The notes under the pieces are model-generated. The model saw only the letters and a list, made by a program, of their open reading frames with translations. It was not told where the DNA came from and did not search any database. Position numbers and translations under genes: made by a program. This document shows, in pieces, positions 28,980 to 42,500 of a stretch of 64,000 nt of DNA (the first letter of the stretch is position 1; every line of letters starts with the position of its first letter). The DNA lies in NCBI RefSeq assembly GCF_019649055.1, contig NW_026570249.1, positions 186,001-250,000 on the forward strand, given 5' to 3'. Source of the stretch: Paramacrobiotus metropolitanus (taxonomy: Eukaryota; Tardigrada; Eutardigrada; Parachela; Macrobiotidae).

Positions 28980-29591
28980 AGATAAATTACGAACCCGGAC
29001 GTGCAGATCATACCAGTAAAATCTGCCGCGCTTTTTAAATGAATTTTACACACATTTCAATGCAGCCCACTGTATCATGCATATATAATTTATAACCATT
29101 TTCCGCTTAATTTTTGATATAGAGAAATTTAGTTCCTGATTTTTTATTAACGTTAAAAAGACTTAAAGTTTTTTAATGCCAACAGAAGCAAGGCAGATTA
29201 CGTCTTCGAGCTTGACGAGACTGATTATTTACATTGGTATCTGTACGTATGCTGCATATAACTTTTGCTGATGCAGTCACCGTATGATATTAAAGACACT
29301 CTTGATTAAAGTGAGTTCTGCGGGCCCGCGTACGTTGCACATTATTCTGCCAACTATCTGTACATGTAGTTGTGTTAACTGGTATCTGACGTTAAAGTGC
29401 TTTTCCAGCCTAGGAAACGTATTTAAATAATTACTGCAGTTCGGTTTAATATATACACAGCATAAATTAAGCAAAATGTACCAGTGTCGTACATTATCGG
29501 TAAAAAATTAAAAATCATTGAAGGCGGTGTATGCATGAAAGGAAAGCACTTCCGGTTCCCAGAGGAATCTTGTACCGTTTGCTGATTAAAA
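28980..29591. other. Intergenic between convergent GNAT and receptor-like genes
   Basis: AT-rich, tail-to-tail spacer; nothing recognised. Confidence 0.45.
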
Positions 29592-31521
29592 TTAAATGGT
29601 AATCGCTGTGAGATTGCTGTACGCAGATGGCTCTGGTATTGACACTTGGCTGAAGGTGTTTCCGGTTCGATTAGCCAACAATGCCGCACAGGAAAACTGG
29701 GAGTTGGGCTTGTGTCCTTCGTACTGTTCCAGCAGAAACAATACGAATCCAATCAGCATGGCTATCAACTGTAACGCAAAGTACGGGAGACAGGTAGCAC
29801 CTTTATCAATTTTGAATAATTAATACTATTACAGTCTGTAGTGAATTGCACAGATTATTTTAATGACGTCGCGGTTATCCAGTGTGTACTCACAGAGATA
29901 ATGAAAGCTCGTGTTAACTCCACAAATCCTCCGGCAGAAACAACCAGTGGTGTGGTCACTGTGCGCTGCAGAAACGTAAACAAGGAGAAATATTCCTCCA
30001 TACGAGATCCATCGTCTACTTCTTCTTTGCGCTCTTTTTCCGCTGGGTTTTTCTTTGACAAATATCGCATTTGTCGAGAATGTATCACCGTCTGGAGATT
30101 TTCAATAATTCTGCGGCTCTGCGCATGCACACAAATATTAAACCAATGCCGAAAATTGCAGTGTAACAACTACTAATCGTAAAATTATCCAGTACGTACG
30201 CTTTATTACTGTCATCAGTACGCATCTGTACTACACTGTGCTTTAAAGATTGCGCCAGTCAAGCCGCAGAAATCATAAGGAAACACATTTATGTACACAT
30301 GAAGTGTTCGTTTTGTTACTTAAGTATTATCTTAAACCATTTGCTTGGTTTAAACTCTATATCTTTTCAGGTTTTTGTGCATTTACTGCCAACTGATATA
30401 AACATATTTTTATGTCACCTTTTTAATTCATATAGTATTTTTATTGCTGCAGGTATATCTTTATCAAGTATTCTACACTATATACAAATGTAGTAGTAAC
30501 TAATAATTTCCATGTCGACAAAGTCACTCACCTCTTCGTGCAGTTGTATGGGATGAAAGCACAAGGTCACCACGGCGTAGAACGTGATGATTAGTGCCAA
30601 CGCATGTGCGATTATCCAGTCTTTGGTAAGATTTGGTTTAAAAAACGACGACACCGACGCGAACATCAGCAAACTACTTCCGACAATTCCCATTACAATC
30701 TGACTAGAGAATGCATGTTCATACTGTAGATACGCCTCGACAATCTGCTCATAGAGACTGCGTAGTTCGTGTATATCTTGCTGGAATGTCACATAAGTGA
30801 ATCCTGCATCATCCGCCTCTGCTTTTTTTCGTATCCTCCGCAAGCGCCCATTTAACACCACACAGCATTCTTTTAAAATCCGCGCCAATGTACCGATTAG
30901 CACGTAAATGCTAACGGCGATAATCGTTCCAAACATATCACCGCATAATGTAATGACAAACGCCGTCTCAATGTCTAAGCGAAATATACCGAACGGAACT
31001 TTCGATTTATCCGGGTGGTATTTTGCCATATTGTTCAGAAAAGTTACACCGAAATAACAACATGCTGGGATAAGAATCACAAAGGGCATAAACATAAGAA
31101 TACCGACCATACAGTGCCGGTGTCGACGTGCGCGCGACATGTTGAGGTTGGCCAGAAGTAGATTAATCGTCGATAGGTACGCTTTCATACGGCCCATGTG
31201 CGAAAGGAATATCAATACGGCGCTCATATTTTTCAAGGATGTCACGGTACATCTCATTAAGGTCAGCAGAGTGATGATTTTATTAGCGTTTACATAATAC
31301 TTTTCCCAATCTTTTCGGTTGGCCACCAAATTCACCGCTTCGTGTACGAAAAAGGTCACCAGTATGACACAAGTAATAACTGTCTTAGAGAAGCGAATCA
31401 CGGTGACAATGTTGGAGGACGTACGCTTCGGTTTATCGATGTTACCGTATTCGGGAATATTGGGTAAGGGAAGGAAAACGGATAGAATATGCCACACAGG
31501 AATGACCTTTTCCATGGCCAT
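29592..31521 (-). CDS. Seven-helix gustatory-receptor-like protein
   Basis: Three exons: 31521-30532, 30118-29894, 29768-29592 (1392 nt, 463 aa); both donors are strong GTGAGT and all joins are phase 0. The product has seven hydrophobic segments: ITCVILVTFFV, a helix around ITLLTLMRCTV, GILMFMPFVILIPACC, FGTIIAVSIYVLIGTL, IVMGIVGSSLLMFASV, ALALIITFYAVVTL, and a last one spanning the exon 2/3 junction (ELTRAFIIS, LIAMLIGFVLFLL). A cytosolic loop rich in Arg/Lys and a helix LRSLYEQIVEAYLQYEHAFS precede the fifth segment, as in arthropod gustatory receptors, which are ligand-gated cation channels. The TYhhhhhQF signature of insect receptors is not intact, so assignment rests on topology. Either of the first two ATGs could be used. 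Confidence 0.72.
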
Positions 31522-32823
31522 GGTATCACCGCTTATATATAACAGTTTTCACATTAAAAAATATAGATGAGATCAAGGAATCGATGAACGCAGGAACAAT
31601 TGGCTAGCCGCTAGCGTATATGAATATACTTTATCATCGGATAATCGGACTTTGAGCTTGAATGCTGTATGATCAAAATGTCGTATACAACCATCCCTGT
31701 GAGAACAGTAATTTTCCCCCACAAACAAATATAAATATAGATATCTATATTTTACCTTCCACTGCATCAGTTGGACGCGATAAGAATGATTTCGTGACAA
31801 AAAGGAATACTGCTACTGCAACACTAATGTGAGAGCTTCCAAATAAAATAACGAAGTTTGATACTGGGCAGAAAATGCTTGGTGTGGTATATCCGACGTA
31901 GTCCTAGCCTGCCTGCTTGCCCAGATGGCACATCCACAAATAACTTATGACAACAAGAGCAGTTGTTAATGATGCTGTAAGTGTTTACTTCATCTTCGTC
32001 ACATTCAGTCGTCGCCGTAAATTCCCGCGACTGTTTCGCAAATGTGCTAAAAGTCAACTGTCTCGTAGGAATTAACAAATTACACGATCACGGGGATTCA
32101 GCAGATATTAAGGTAGGAAATACTCCAAAGTCGCGATCAATAATACCCGACAGTACCTGACTGTGAATTGGTATTTTCTTGCAAGCTGCAGCATGTTTTC
32201 TCGACGTACACTGTTGTAAGAATTACAGTACCTAATTCGCAAGCAGTTTCATTCTGAAATCGAATGTTTTAACTGTGACTAGTACTGGCAAAATTCATGG
32301 TGAGCTGAACCCGTGTCTGGATTTCGAATTCCAAGTTGGAGAAGTGCTTCGGTTTTATACATATTTATCTAACGCGGATTATTTTTAAAACGAACATACC
32401 AGTATGAAAGAGTTCTGTTCCTATTCCGGTTTTTACACCGTTTAAAATTTAATATGTTTTGCTCTGAACGTAATGCTAGGAAATTAAGCAGCCCAACAGA
32501 CGACGATTTCCAGAATTGTATTTTATTATAACGCAAAATACAGATTAATTCGCTAAATCAGTAGCGACTGTGGATAAATGCAACAAGAAACCAGCATCAT
32601 GATATCATGTACCATTATAAAGATCAATCGTTCGAGACCAAAAGAAAACTAATTATTTCCTCATCAAGATTAAAACGGCTAGAGCTGACAAGAAAATAAA
32701 CCAGTGAATTAATTTTACCATTAGCTACTAGCAGTTACAAAAAAATGAAACCGTGCGAAACAAATGATAAATGGGGAATTAATTTTTACCATTTAGTCGT
32801 GCTGGTCCCATTCGGCTGCTTTT
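31522..32823. other. Intergenic upstream of receptor-like gene
   Basis: No gene supported. Minus-strand frames at 31573-31800 and 31824-32078 have no recognisable domain and are not clearly spliced to anything. Confidence 0.4.
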
Positions 32824-33411
32824 TCACTTCTTGGCCTGCTCCACGGCTTTGGGCTTTTCATGGGTGATGGGGATCTCCCGGAACTCCTCCTTCTTCTGTT
32901 CGATAGCCGGCGCTGTGTACGGGGCTTCCACCTGCAGCACTCCGCCGCGACCCAGTCGACTCTTCAGCAGCTCCACTTTGGCGCCCTCCGGAATGCTGAC
33001 CATGCGCTGGAACTGGCGGACCACATGATGCTCATCGTCGCCTTCTTCGTGTTTAGCCGAGACCACCAGCCGGCCGTCCTGCGTCTTCAGCGTGATGTCC
33101 TCCGGTTTGAAGCCACGGACGTCGAAGTTGAATTGGATCTTCTTCTGGCCGTCCTCCTCGATGATGTCCGGAGTCAGATTGCGCACGGCCAACTGCTGCT
33201 GTCCCCCGGTTTGATTGTTGGACAAGCGACCCATCTCGCGGTTGACGTAGCGCATGGCGTGGTCCATGTCGGCCAGGGCGCTGTTGATGTCGATGAAGGG
33301 ATCCATGATGTAGTGTGGAGTGTCGTAACGCGATCCCACCATCAGCGCAAAGGGATCCTCGTTGTAGCGACGACGCTGAGGGGCTCCGAACAACAGCGGA
33401 ATCAGAGACAT
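32824..33411 (-). CDS. Small heat-shock protein (HSP20/alpha-crystallin family)
   Basis: Intronless, 195 aa; ATG at 33411 (the longer open frame above it starts with GTG, not ATG). Small HSPs are ATP-independent holdases that bind unfolding proteins. N-terminal region of about 80 residues (MSLIPLLFG, DPFIDINSALADMDHAM), then the alpha-crystallin domain from about residue 90: IQFNFDVRGFKPEDITLKT, GRLVVSAKHEE, RQFQRMVSIPEGAKVE, GRGGVLQVEAP. A C-terminal I-x-I motif (IPI) that docks oligomers lies in REIPITHEK. The coding region is GC-rich and strongly codon-biased, as expected of a highly expressed stress gene. A TATA box and heat-shock element lie just upstream. Confidence 0.95.
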   Translation of the reverse strand: MSLIPLLFGAPQRRRYNEDPFALMVGSRYDTPHYIMDPFIDINSALADMDHAMRYVNREMGRLSNNQTGGQQQLAVRNLTPDIIEEDGQKKIQFNFDVRGFKPEDITLKTQDGRLVVSAKHEEGDDEHHVVRQFQRMVSIPEGAKVELLKSRLGRGGVLQVEAPYTAPAIEQKKEEFREIPITHEKPKAVEQAKK

Positions 33412-33555
33412 TTTAGCGATGAGAATTTCAAAACGACACGGGAAAACTTCAGAAAAAAAATCAATCAGCTTCACAGAAAGTTTCTAATTCAGGTCTGGAA
33501 AGCTTTTGCAGATTTACAGTTTGCTCGGTTTGCCGTCTGTGTTGTGCTTTTGGCG

Positions 33556-33595
33556 TTTATATACCGACTGGCACACCAGCTGTTCCATTCTAGAA
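33556..33595 (-). promoter_or_regulatory. HSP20 promoter: TATA box and heat-shock element
   Basis: TATATAAA reads on the minus strand at 33563-33556, about 145 bp before the ATG. A perfect heat-shock core TTCTAGAA lies at 33588-33595, about 25 bp further upstream, with partial GAA/TTC units on both sides. This is the standard HSF1 arrangement. Confidence 0.8.
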
Positions 33596-34420
33596 ATTGC
33601 TCGTGAAACGGTCAATGGACGGGCCTGGATATTTCTGATAAATATGATTGGATAAACAGCGTCTCACGCGCTACGATTGGTTCATTGCGCGATGGGCGTT
33701 ATTCACATCCAGAAGTGGGTGGGTGACGTCAAAGCAGCCTAGAAAAATCCGTAAAAATCCGTACGTTTCTCGATTTTACTTTCTTTCGTACGTAGCAACA
33801 CAGCAGGAAGTCGGGAAATATTAAATGAATTACGAGTTGCACCGGTAAGTAACCGGACAGCGGCAGAAGCTTTGTAGTTTGTGATATTTTGACCAAATAA
33901 CTGGAGTCCACTGTCCAAGTGTCGAGTAACCAGAAACGTCGAGAAATACCTGGCTGGAGATGTTGAAATTTCGAGATCTGTCTAGTTCTACCTTCTTGTG
34001 TCCCCGGCTAGAATTTTCGAGGCAATTCGCCAAAAATTACCGATTCCATCATAGAAACAACTGTTTAAATTAATAGCACTGAAGTTGAAGATGCTTGTAT
34101 AATTATATGTAGCAATTTAGCAACTTAACGTTAGTGTACCATGCATTTTATCACCAGTAAAACAGTAAAAACACAAAAATGGTGTCCGAAATCCAACGCA
34201 AAATTAATTTCAGCTACACTTTATTGAATAAATTGCATCACAACTTTCACAAACTGAATGAAAAATAAAATTTTAATTATGATCTTTATTCGGCGAAAAC
34301 AAGACATCCAGAAATGAATATTGTATTTACACCGATCGGTATCATTTCACAGTGTACGAGAACATATCCATATTCACACGGTCACAGCAACAACAAAACG
34401 ATCAAATGGATGAAAGAATG
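33596..34420. other. Intergenic between HSP20 promoter and SLC26 3' end
   Basis: No gene seen; sequence is AT-rich beyond the HSP20 promoter. Confidence 0.45.
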
Positions 34421-37400
34421 CTAACTCGCGGAATCCCCGTGCTCCAGCCCCTCCACCTGGGCACCGGCAACCTCCCAGAACGTCTGATTCGGCTGCGTCT
34501 CGTCCACCGTCGCACCCGTTTCCGGTGCGGCGGCAGTAGATTGGAGAATCGCCAGCACCGCATCATGCACTTCCGGTACGACGTGATCCCGTGGTATAAA
34601 TTTCAACAAGCCATACTTTTCGAATTTGTGCAGATGACGCTCTATATATGTAAAAAACGGATGTTTATTTAAGCCGATCAGCGTATTACCGGCATTCGGT
34701 AGCGGGTGGCCTACCTCGACAGCGTGATATCCACAGCTGTTTATCGTTCTTTTTTAAATCCGAAGCCAATTGCTCCAGCGCACGCAATCCCGTCGAATCA
34801 ACGGATGATACATTGGTCAGATCCACGATAACGGCGCGAATGTGCGGTAGCGCGCTGATGACCAACGGTGTGGTCGAAGAGCGCGGCTCACTGGATGTGC
34901 TGGTTATGGTTGTGTTTTGCGGCTTATTCTAGAAAAATAAAAAGGAAAAACATGTTTTGGGATATATAAAATTTTTTAAAAATTGTTCTACTCAATTCCA
35001 TCGAGCGTGTAACTGTAAAACAGAAGGCGACAAATACTGTACTTCGAAGTATAACACCGGTATCATTCTGGTTTAACTTTCTACATTCATTATTGTAGCC
35101 AGTATATGTTAACTGCAAAAGCTTTGAAATTCTCAGATTATAATAATACCAACAGAATGTGTACCTGACCTGGTGAGAGTTGGCGATTTGCATTAAATGG
35201 TCAACAGTAACAACCCGGGTTTTAGGGACATCCGCTTCGCTGGACGGTGTGATCAGACTGTGCCCGGTATCATCCTGCGGTCTTCCATTAGCCAAACGAA
35301 CAGCCCGGCGGAGAAAGTGCTCCGCATTAGCGAAATGCAGGGAATTGTTAAGAATCTGCACAATCCTAATTTCCGGTATTTCTGCAACCTTTAGGGATTT
35401 ATCCAACCGGGTATGCATAGGTACAGAAAAAAGTGCATGATAAAAATAATTCCAGTTAATGCTTACCACGCCTTTCGGCTTTGCATGCTTCATGCTGACG
35501 TATAAAGCATCATAGCCGGTGCGTTTTCCAAGGATGTCAAGACGTGGCCTGGTAAAAAAATGCTAACGATTAAATATGAATTCTTTAAACAAATGTATGA
35601 TTTAAAAAAAAACAATTTTTACCGTTGCGATCTGTAGACAACGGCAAACCAGGAAAACACCAGACCCAATAGCAGACCCCATTCCACATCCAGCAGAACA
35701 CACGCAATAAAGGTCAGCAGCCATTCCACCTGAATCATTCCGATTGGCAATACAAACGTTTATTTTTAATTTGATTTGCTTTACGGTGTACAAAACTTGT
35801 AAACCGAGGTGCAAATAATAGAACCACATACCGCATCCAGTTTAGATGAGCGATATAATCGCGGCAGATCACCGAACATCTTCAGGCTCATGGCCAACGT
35901 CAGAGTAATTATGGTAGCAATGACGCTCTGCAAATCAGTAAGTAATACGAGTACAACCACCAGAAAGTACCGGTCGAAGTAAAGAAATTTTTTTTCCAAA
36001 TGCACAGAATACAAAATCTACACCAGTGCTCCAGTTTTTGTTGATATATGGGTAAACTGTGGACAAATCATGCCTTTACTCACGAATGGACAGTAGAAAA
36101 GCGTCTGCGATGCAAATGCTAACAGTAATCCGGTAACCAGACATCCAAAGACAGTGGACAGTTGACTCTGTGAGCCCATACTCTCTAGGATAAAATTTCT
36201 TCCCACGGTGACACTGGCTGGGAAACAGGAGAAAAAAGAGCTGAAGAAGTTGGCACACCCGACCGCGGCCAATTCTTGATTACTAGATACTTCGTAGGAT
36301 GCCTTGCGGGCCAACACTTTGCCGGCCTGCATAACGAAAGCGATGGATACCAGACCGGCGAGGAAACCCTCCAACAACGGATACGGCATGTACTGGAAGT
36401 TCGGTACGCTCGGATATGGTATTCTGCAAAATTGAAAGCAGTTCAACAAAAATATAATTACAACCAAACAATAACAAAGCTCTCATAACATAACATCAAA
36501 AATACAAATAGTAACGGTTTCCGTGGCTTACGAGATTCAGTTTGAGTTATCTCAGCAAGTAATAACCAACCAGTCAAACTGCTTTAAACGGCTGCTAATA
36601 AACTACAAAAGTAACAAAAGAACACAATAAATCACCAGTTTTGAAGAAAATATTGTTTTTAAAAGTATGATGTATGTATGCATATTTATCGTTATATGTT
36701 GATAAACCTATATATACTGACCATATTCTTACGAGTATGCTAAACTTTAAGTGTCATGCAGTGTGCCCGCGCTTGCTTCTGTTTTCACTCGGGTGGTTAT
36801 TGCCTGATTAAAGTTTTTATGTATTTTTTAAAAGAGCACAGAAAAAATTCTCGAAGGAACGTTTACCCAGATGGCATGTCGCCCAATATGGTAATCCCAT
36901 AATCGCCATTCAGATCAAAACAGTAAGCCAGAATCGTCGCGACCACCATCACGATAAACTCCGTAGGAATGACGAGTTTCACCTTCCGAAACAGAGCCGG
37001 CTGGAGAAATTCCCGAAATCCAATAATAACTGATGCGCTCAGCATGGCGAACAGTGTGTCTTTCCAGTTAATACTGGTAATGTTGGAAAAAAGCAGAATC
37101 AGCATCTGCAGAAGGATACTGCGTTAATCAGCCGTCGCGAGAATAAACGCCACAGTCGATGAATACCATAATGTGCTTGTTTAATCCGTAATAAGCCGGC
37201 AAACTGACGCCCAGCATATTGGGAATCTGTGTGAGCATAATTTGTAAGGAACAAGCACAGTTGAAGGGGTCCAGGACATTATGCGAGAACATCCGGCTGA
37301 CAAATCCCAGTTGAAATACTGACAAGATTATCTAAAAGTTTAGAAATGTTTAAAAATTATGTACATCCTTGTAATAAGTAATAACAGAAATTAAAGGTGA

Positions 37401-38767
37401 CACCTACTTAACATCTACTGTACGTAATATAATGAATCATGTAAATATATGAAATACAAATAAAACATGAATCCCTAAAATAAAAATGTAGATAACCGTA
37501 AAGAGTGCATGTGCATAAAGTAAAACAGAAATGCACAAATAAACAATAAAATAATGATGCACGCAAATAAATGCAAAAAAATAGTACCAGAGGATTAAAA
37601 ACCCAAAAATAAACGATAAAATCTAAAAGTTTCAATGACAAGATCTGGAAACAGAGATATTATAGAACTAATCAGGATCTTCAATGAACATTTTACCTGG
37701 ACGATTCCTGCAATGAAGGTAATGCTCGCGGCAGTGTGCAGGTGCTCCAAGGATACCACGTAACGCAGCTGAGCCGGTGTGACCGTCTCTCCGGTCACAT
37801 TGAGCAGTCCGTGGTTATGCCCGATTTGGCGGGCCCGTGCAATAGCCACACCGGTCAAGGCGGCCTGGGGAGCGAAAGCACCCACGGAATTATGGTATGA
37901 ACTCCCCAGAAATGCGTAAATTAATCCAGGGAAGAATGTCAAATAAATGCCGTAAACTGGGCCGAGGTTGGCAGCCATTCCGGTTCCCATCGCTAACGCA
38001 GGCAGGTACTTTTTTCCATAAGTTCATATTTCGGTTTCAAAAATTTATAATTATAATAAATACTACATACAGAAATGGGATTCATTCAAAGGAATTATTA
38101 CAATTTTGCTGCAACAAGCTATCAACATATTTTCACTAACTTACAATAGTTTGCTGAAAAAGTCCTTTACAGTTATGAACCTATGCTGTTGCCTCATGAA
38201 AAAATATATGTAAAACCATAATCAAACTAACGAAAGAAATTAATGTGCGCAAACAGTTACAGCTTAAAAATTGTGGAAACCACAGCAAATATGGAAGCTT
38301 TCCAATAAATAATTTCATATTTACAACCTATCCTAATTGTACACGACTGTTGCTTACACTGCGGAATATGGAAGCACGCCACAATAATTCCCGCCAAGAA
38401 ATCGTTCCAGATCCAGCGTAATTTATATATCCTCAGACGGGCAAATAAAGGAATGCCCTGGCCAACTGCTCGCCACGGCGATTCACGATACGTGTAGTAT
38501 TTTTTCCACATCGTATTTCTGTATATCAAGACTATTGGTAACCGTCAACCCAAACCCGGACAAATTTTAGGGATATCCAGTTAAGCTTTAATGACAAAAG
38601 AACGATCGAAAGACGTTGCAAAAAAAAAACAAATGCCCGCATACAAAAATTTCCGATGCTACTCCGCTAAAGCCAAGTAGCAGGTCAAACTGAAATACTG
38701 TATAGTTAAGTCCACATTCGGAACTGAATGATGCAACTTACTTCAGTTTCAGCATAATGGAATCCAT
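34421..38767 (-). CDS. SLC26-type anion transporter with STAS domain
   Basis: Twelve exons: 38767-38742, 38518-38358, 37992-37697, 37331-37167, 37105-36867, 36423-36084, 35927-35832, 35729-35623, 35548-35467, 35388-35170, 34928-34715, 34641-34421 (2166 nt, 721 aa). The first exon is only 26 bp but joins in frame. SLC26 proteins exchange sulfate, chloride, bicarbonate or oxalate across the plasma membrane. Seen in order: IWNDFLAGIIVACFHIPQSM (start of the transport domain), NSVGAFAPQAALTG, LVIPTEFIVMVVATILAY, GDMPSGIPYPSVPNF, QELAAVGCANFFSSFFSCFP and SVTVGRN (close to the family's S-x-S-R-S anion-site loop but changed), LLDVEWGLLLGLVFSW. Then a STAS domain with RIVQILNNSLHFANAEHF, an insert of about 60 aa, and AVIVDLTNVSSVDSTGLRAL. 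Donor of exon 4 (ATG|GTATTC) is the least certain join. Substrate cannot be read. Confidence 0.92.
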
Positions 38768-39543
38768 TTCAATTGTAAAGGTCAAACTCCGCCTCCCGTA
38801 TTCTGTAGCTCAAAAGGCAAAATCCGGATTCACAGGATAGGAAAGATCGCTTTAAAAAACTGCAAGTTCTATGTCGTCATTCCAGTGGTCATACTAGACG
38901 TATAATAAAAGTTAAAAGCATTGGTCTCAGTTGATATGCGTACTGTATTATCTGTATACGATATCACAGTGGGTTATTATTTCCGATTTCGCAACACGTG
39001 CAAGGCTGGCAATATAACTCACAAGTTACTGTCCACGACTGGTCACAGCGCGGCACAGCCTTCGAAAGTGCCGCAAGCGTTTTTACTACTGCAATTTTTT
39101 ATGACCGATTTCCAAAAACTGTTTACGATTAAAAAGCCGAAAATCTGGTGTGTTCGCACAAAGTTAACCAATAAATATGTGTGATTTATGGACGTCACAA
39201 CGTTTTCGCTAATTACACGCAATCACAACTACTGTAACCAAATTTTACGAGCTAGACAAAACTACCACAAACTATTCAAGTTGCAAGTCGATACAAAATT
39301 AATGGTAATCCTGCCACATAAAACAGCCCACAAAAACCGTTATCAAATGCACTTCATAGAATAAACACTTCATGAAACTTCAAATCCAATTATTAAGACA
39401 TTTTATTCGGCATTTATAACAACAAGACTTGAAAGCACCGTCAAGAATTCACAAATATAAAAAAATGCAATACTACGTCAAGACAATTTAAACTGTCCTT
39501 TAGAAATGCAGAAAATCAATGGTCAAACCTAGAAGGGCATTGA
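38768..39543. other. Intergenic between SLC26 start and RPAP1 end
   Basis: AT-rich; a + strand frame at 38921-39184 lacks any recognisable feature. Confidence 0.45.
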
Positions 39544-42500
39544 TCACAGCGAACGAAAGATTTGAATCACATCATCAGGAATCGTTTCAAATACGCCAAT
39601 AACATCAACAGCATTTGATGCTGGCCCGGAATATTGTAAAATTTGCTGCACCAATATATCCTGCAAAACAAAATCAGCAGGTCAGCTAATCGCGTACCGA
39701 AACCGCGTAATCGAAACAGCCCTGCTCTTTATTCACCGCCAAAGTAAAACCAATTGCAATTTTTAGCGTATGGACATGGCTTTATATCCAACCTCTTTCA
39801 TCCGAGATAGAAGCGACAACAATCCATTGCGAAACTTCTGGGTCTCGGCATCGAGATTGGACTGGTTCTTCATGAAACGATTTATGTGATGTATCGCAAT
39901 AAGGAACATGAGCGGATGCTGCTGCTGGCTAATCTGGCGATTGAGCAATAATCGCAAATACTGATTCAACAGGTTAATATCCATTTCTGCCGGTTCCAAA
40001 TGAAGAGAAACGGGGTAACTCAACTGTAAATCAATCCTAACGTTATGAAATATAAAAGCCATGCCATACACGAGAGAAAGAAAGCTCCATAAAATTATTT
40101 ATCCATAAAACTTACAGCAAGTCAACCAAAAAACATATTCAAAATAATCATGCATACAATCACAGACTTTCAACGCTGATCTGCTATCAGCCAAAATCTA
40201 GTCATGTATCTAACCAATACAATCTTCATTATAATAATGCACCCAAAAAATAAAATTTCACTAAACTTCTTCGTTTTTCATAAATCAATAATAATTCAGA
40301 GGAATTACCAACTGAGAAGGCATTCTGACCGCTGACCATGCTTGTTTTTCCGGACCCCAAAACTTTTTCCGGAATGCGATATCCTCCAGTTGTGTAACAT
40401 ACAGCAGCACGTAATTCGTAAATGTCGGGTCACCGTATGAACTGCCCAAATAATCATCCAGAATATCGCCAAAACTACAAACAGTCTCCCAATGATTCAA
40501 CGATACAGGATACGCTAACGACTTCTACGTACACATCGTCCAAAGTTCTACCACGAAATCTATCAGCAGGTTTCAAGTCGAATCCCCGGAATCCTGGAGA
40601 CTCGGTCATGATCTTCAGAACGATTCTGAGTGAGGCACCGACAAGTTCATCCCGATAAATGTCATCTGCAAAAGTATACAAATTTCAATAGAAAGTAAAG
40701 CTCGACTGATTAACCAGAATCATCAAAACGTACCATCGGCATTAAAGTAGGAAGCAAGAGTCAAATACATGTCGCTGGGCAAAAACGTTTTCCTTCCACA
40801 ATGTACGAGAGCGTTGACCATAACAACAATCCACGCAAAGTATTCCCGAACAAACGATTCTCTTCTACAAATTCGCACAAAGGACAATTTAAATAACCAG
40901 GTAAGGACAAACAATAAACGCAATCTAAAAATTTCACCACCGTATACAGACAAACAAACCAGCTTTACCTAATATTGCGCGCGGCGCTCTGTTGTGCAAT
41001 CCACGAGCAGAGATAGGAAAAGCAGTCAAACATCCAGAAAGTGGAAAACACATGGGCATCACGCGACGGCAACACCAACGATGCCAGTTGGTTATTATCC
41101 GGGAAGCCCAAAGGCCGTAAATCCATAAATGCCAGGCGCACCGTCACCATGTTTGATAAAGCACTTTCGTTGACGACTGGCCGTATTATGGACGATGCAT
41201 CAATGAGCCAGGAAGTATTTCTGTTAAATAAATAATGAAAATGAATTCATCAACAAAAACGTAACCCCAAAATATACGATATGCAGCAAAGCAGGGTGTA
41301 AATCAAACCTCAGTAAATCCGCATTGAAAATAATCTCAGTGAGAATAGACCTCAGCTGCTCCTGCTGATTCTGAATCAACAGTGGGACGAGATGCAACGC
41401 CGCACAGTACAACAATTTTTTGTCGATAAGGTTTCCATCCTGCGTATTGTACTGTTTTACTATTTACGTCAAATTCGTTAAAGAGAAACTCAATTTGCTT
41501 GACGTTTTGCTCACTCTCAACAACGAATGCGCAAATAAAGCCAACTCAAGCAATGGTCGAACATAACGGTAACTCCAGAAATCGTCAGTATTTTGCGAAT
41601 AAGTCGGTACTTGTTTCAGTCGTTTATTGATCAGTGCAATTTGTGCAGAATTCTGGAAAACAAAAATGAGTCCAAGCGATAAAATCTGTGAATCTCATGC
41701 GTGCCGATACTTGGGATCTAGTACACTTGAATATGCAGATACTTTGGACCACTTACGAGAGCGTTTCCAAGAGATGGCAAAGAAAGACAGTGAAGTACGC
41801 TCTCGGAATAATTCAAGCGTTCTGGATGGACGAAGACCGGATGAACAGAATTACCACCGTGAGCAAGAAGACCATAGGACTGCAGACAATCCGGATTACA
41901 CCGGGATACTTTAAACTCATTTCGCTGGAAGATTTCGGTAAAATTCAGGCAATCTGCCAACGCCTCAGACAACCGGCTGCGCAATAATAAAACAATGTTG
42001 CGGCTCATCGGACGCTGCTGTTTAATATATTCCGCTAGATACTGCAGGTAGGACGATTCCAACTGGACAATGTGTTTCTACAAACCAAAAATTTCCAGCA
42101 TGATTAGTCACAATTGTTGTTTTCAAAACACCGGCGTTCATGAATTATACAATGTACATTTGGTATGGAAATCGCGGCTTCCTTCAGCATAACGTACGCA
42201 TCCATGACGTTCTGTGTGGTCTTTTCAACCAGCGCTTCATCCAGAACATGCGTGCTTTTAAAATCGGTTCGCAGACAGAGTGATAACAGCACCAACATCT
42301 GCGAGCAACAACGAGCGTCCCATGCAGTCGCCACCGTCCCGGTTTTCTTTGGGCCAGCAGAATACAATACTTGTGGGAAAACATCCACAATACTTCTGTA
42401 AACACGAATTTCATAACGTCTGCTTGCAAGAGTGAGCAAGATAACAGCGTGCTCACAAGGCGTTCAGTGTAATTTGTCCGTAATTCGCAATCATGATTAG

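Noticed and set aside
33412-33474. A longer HSP20 with 21 extra residues
   Set aside because: The extension would start at GTG; the ATG at 33411 gives the family-typical N-terminus.
32860-33606. A 248-codon + strand frame opposite HSP20
   Set aside because: Antisense shadow of a GC-rich, codon-biased gene.
39763-39792. RPAP1 ending at 39763 instead of using a last exon
   Set aside because: Kept as an alternative only: the exon 39660-39544 joins in phase and its product looks protein-like, though the donor is weak.
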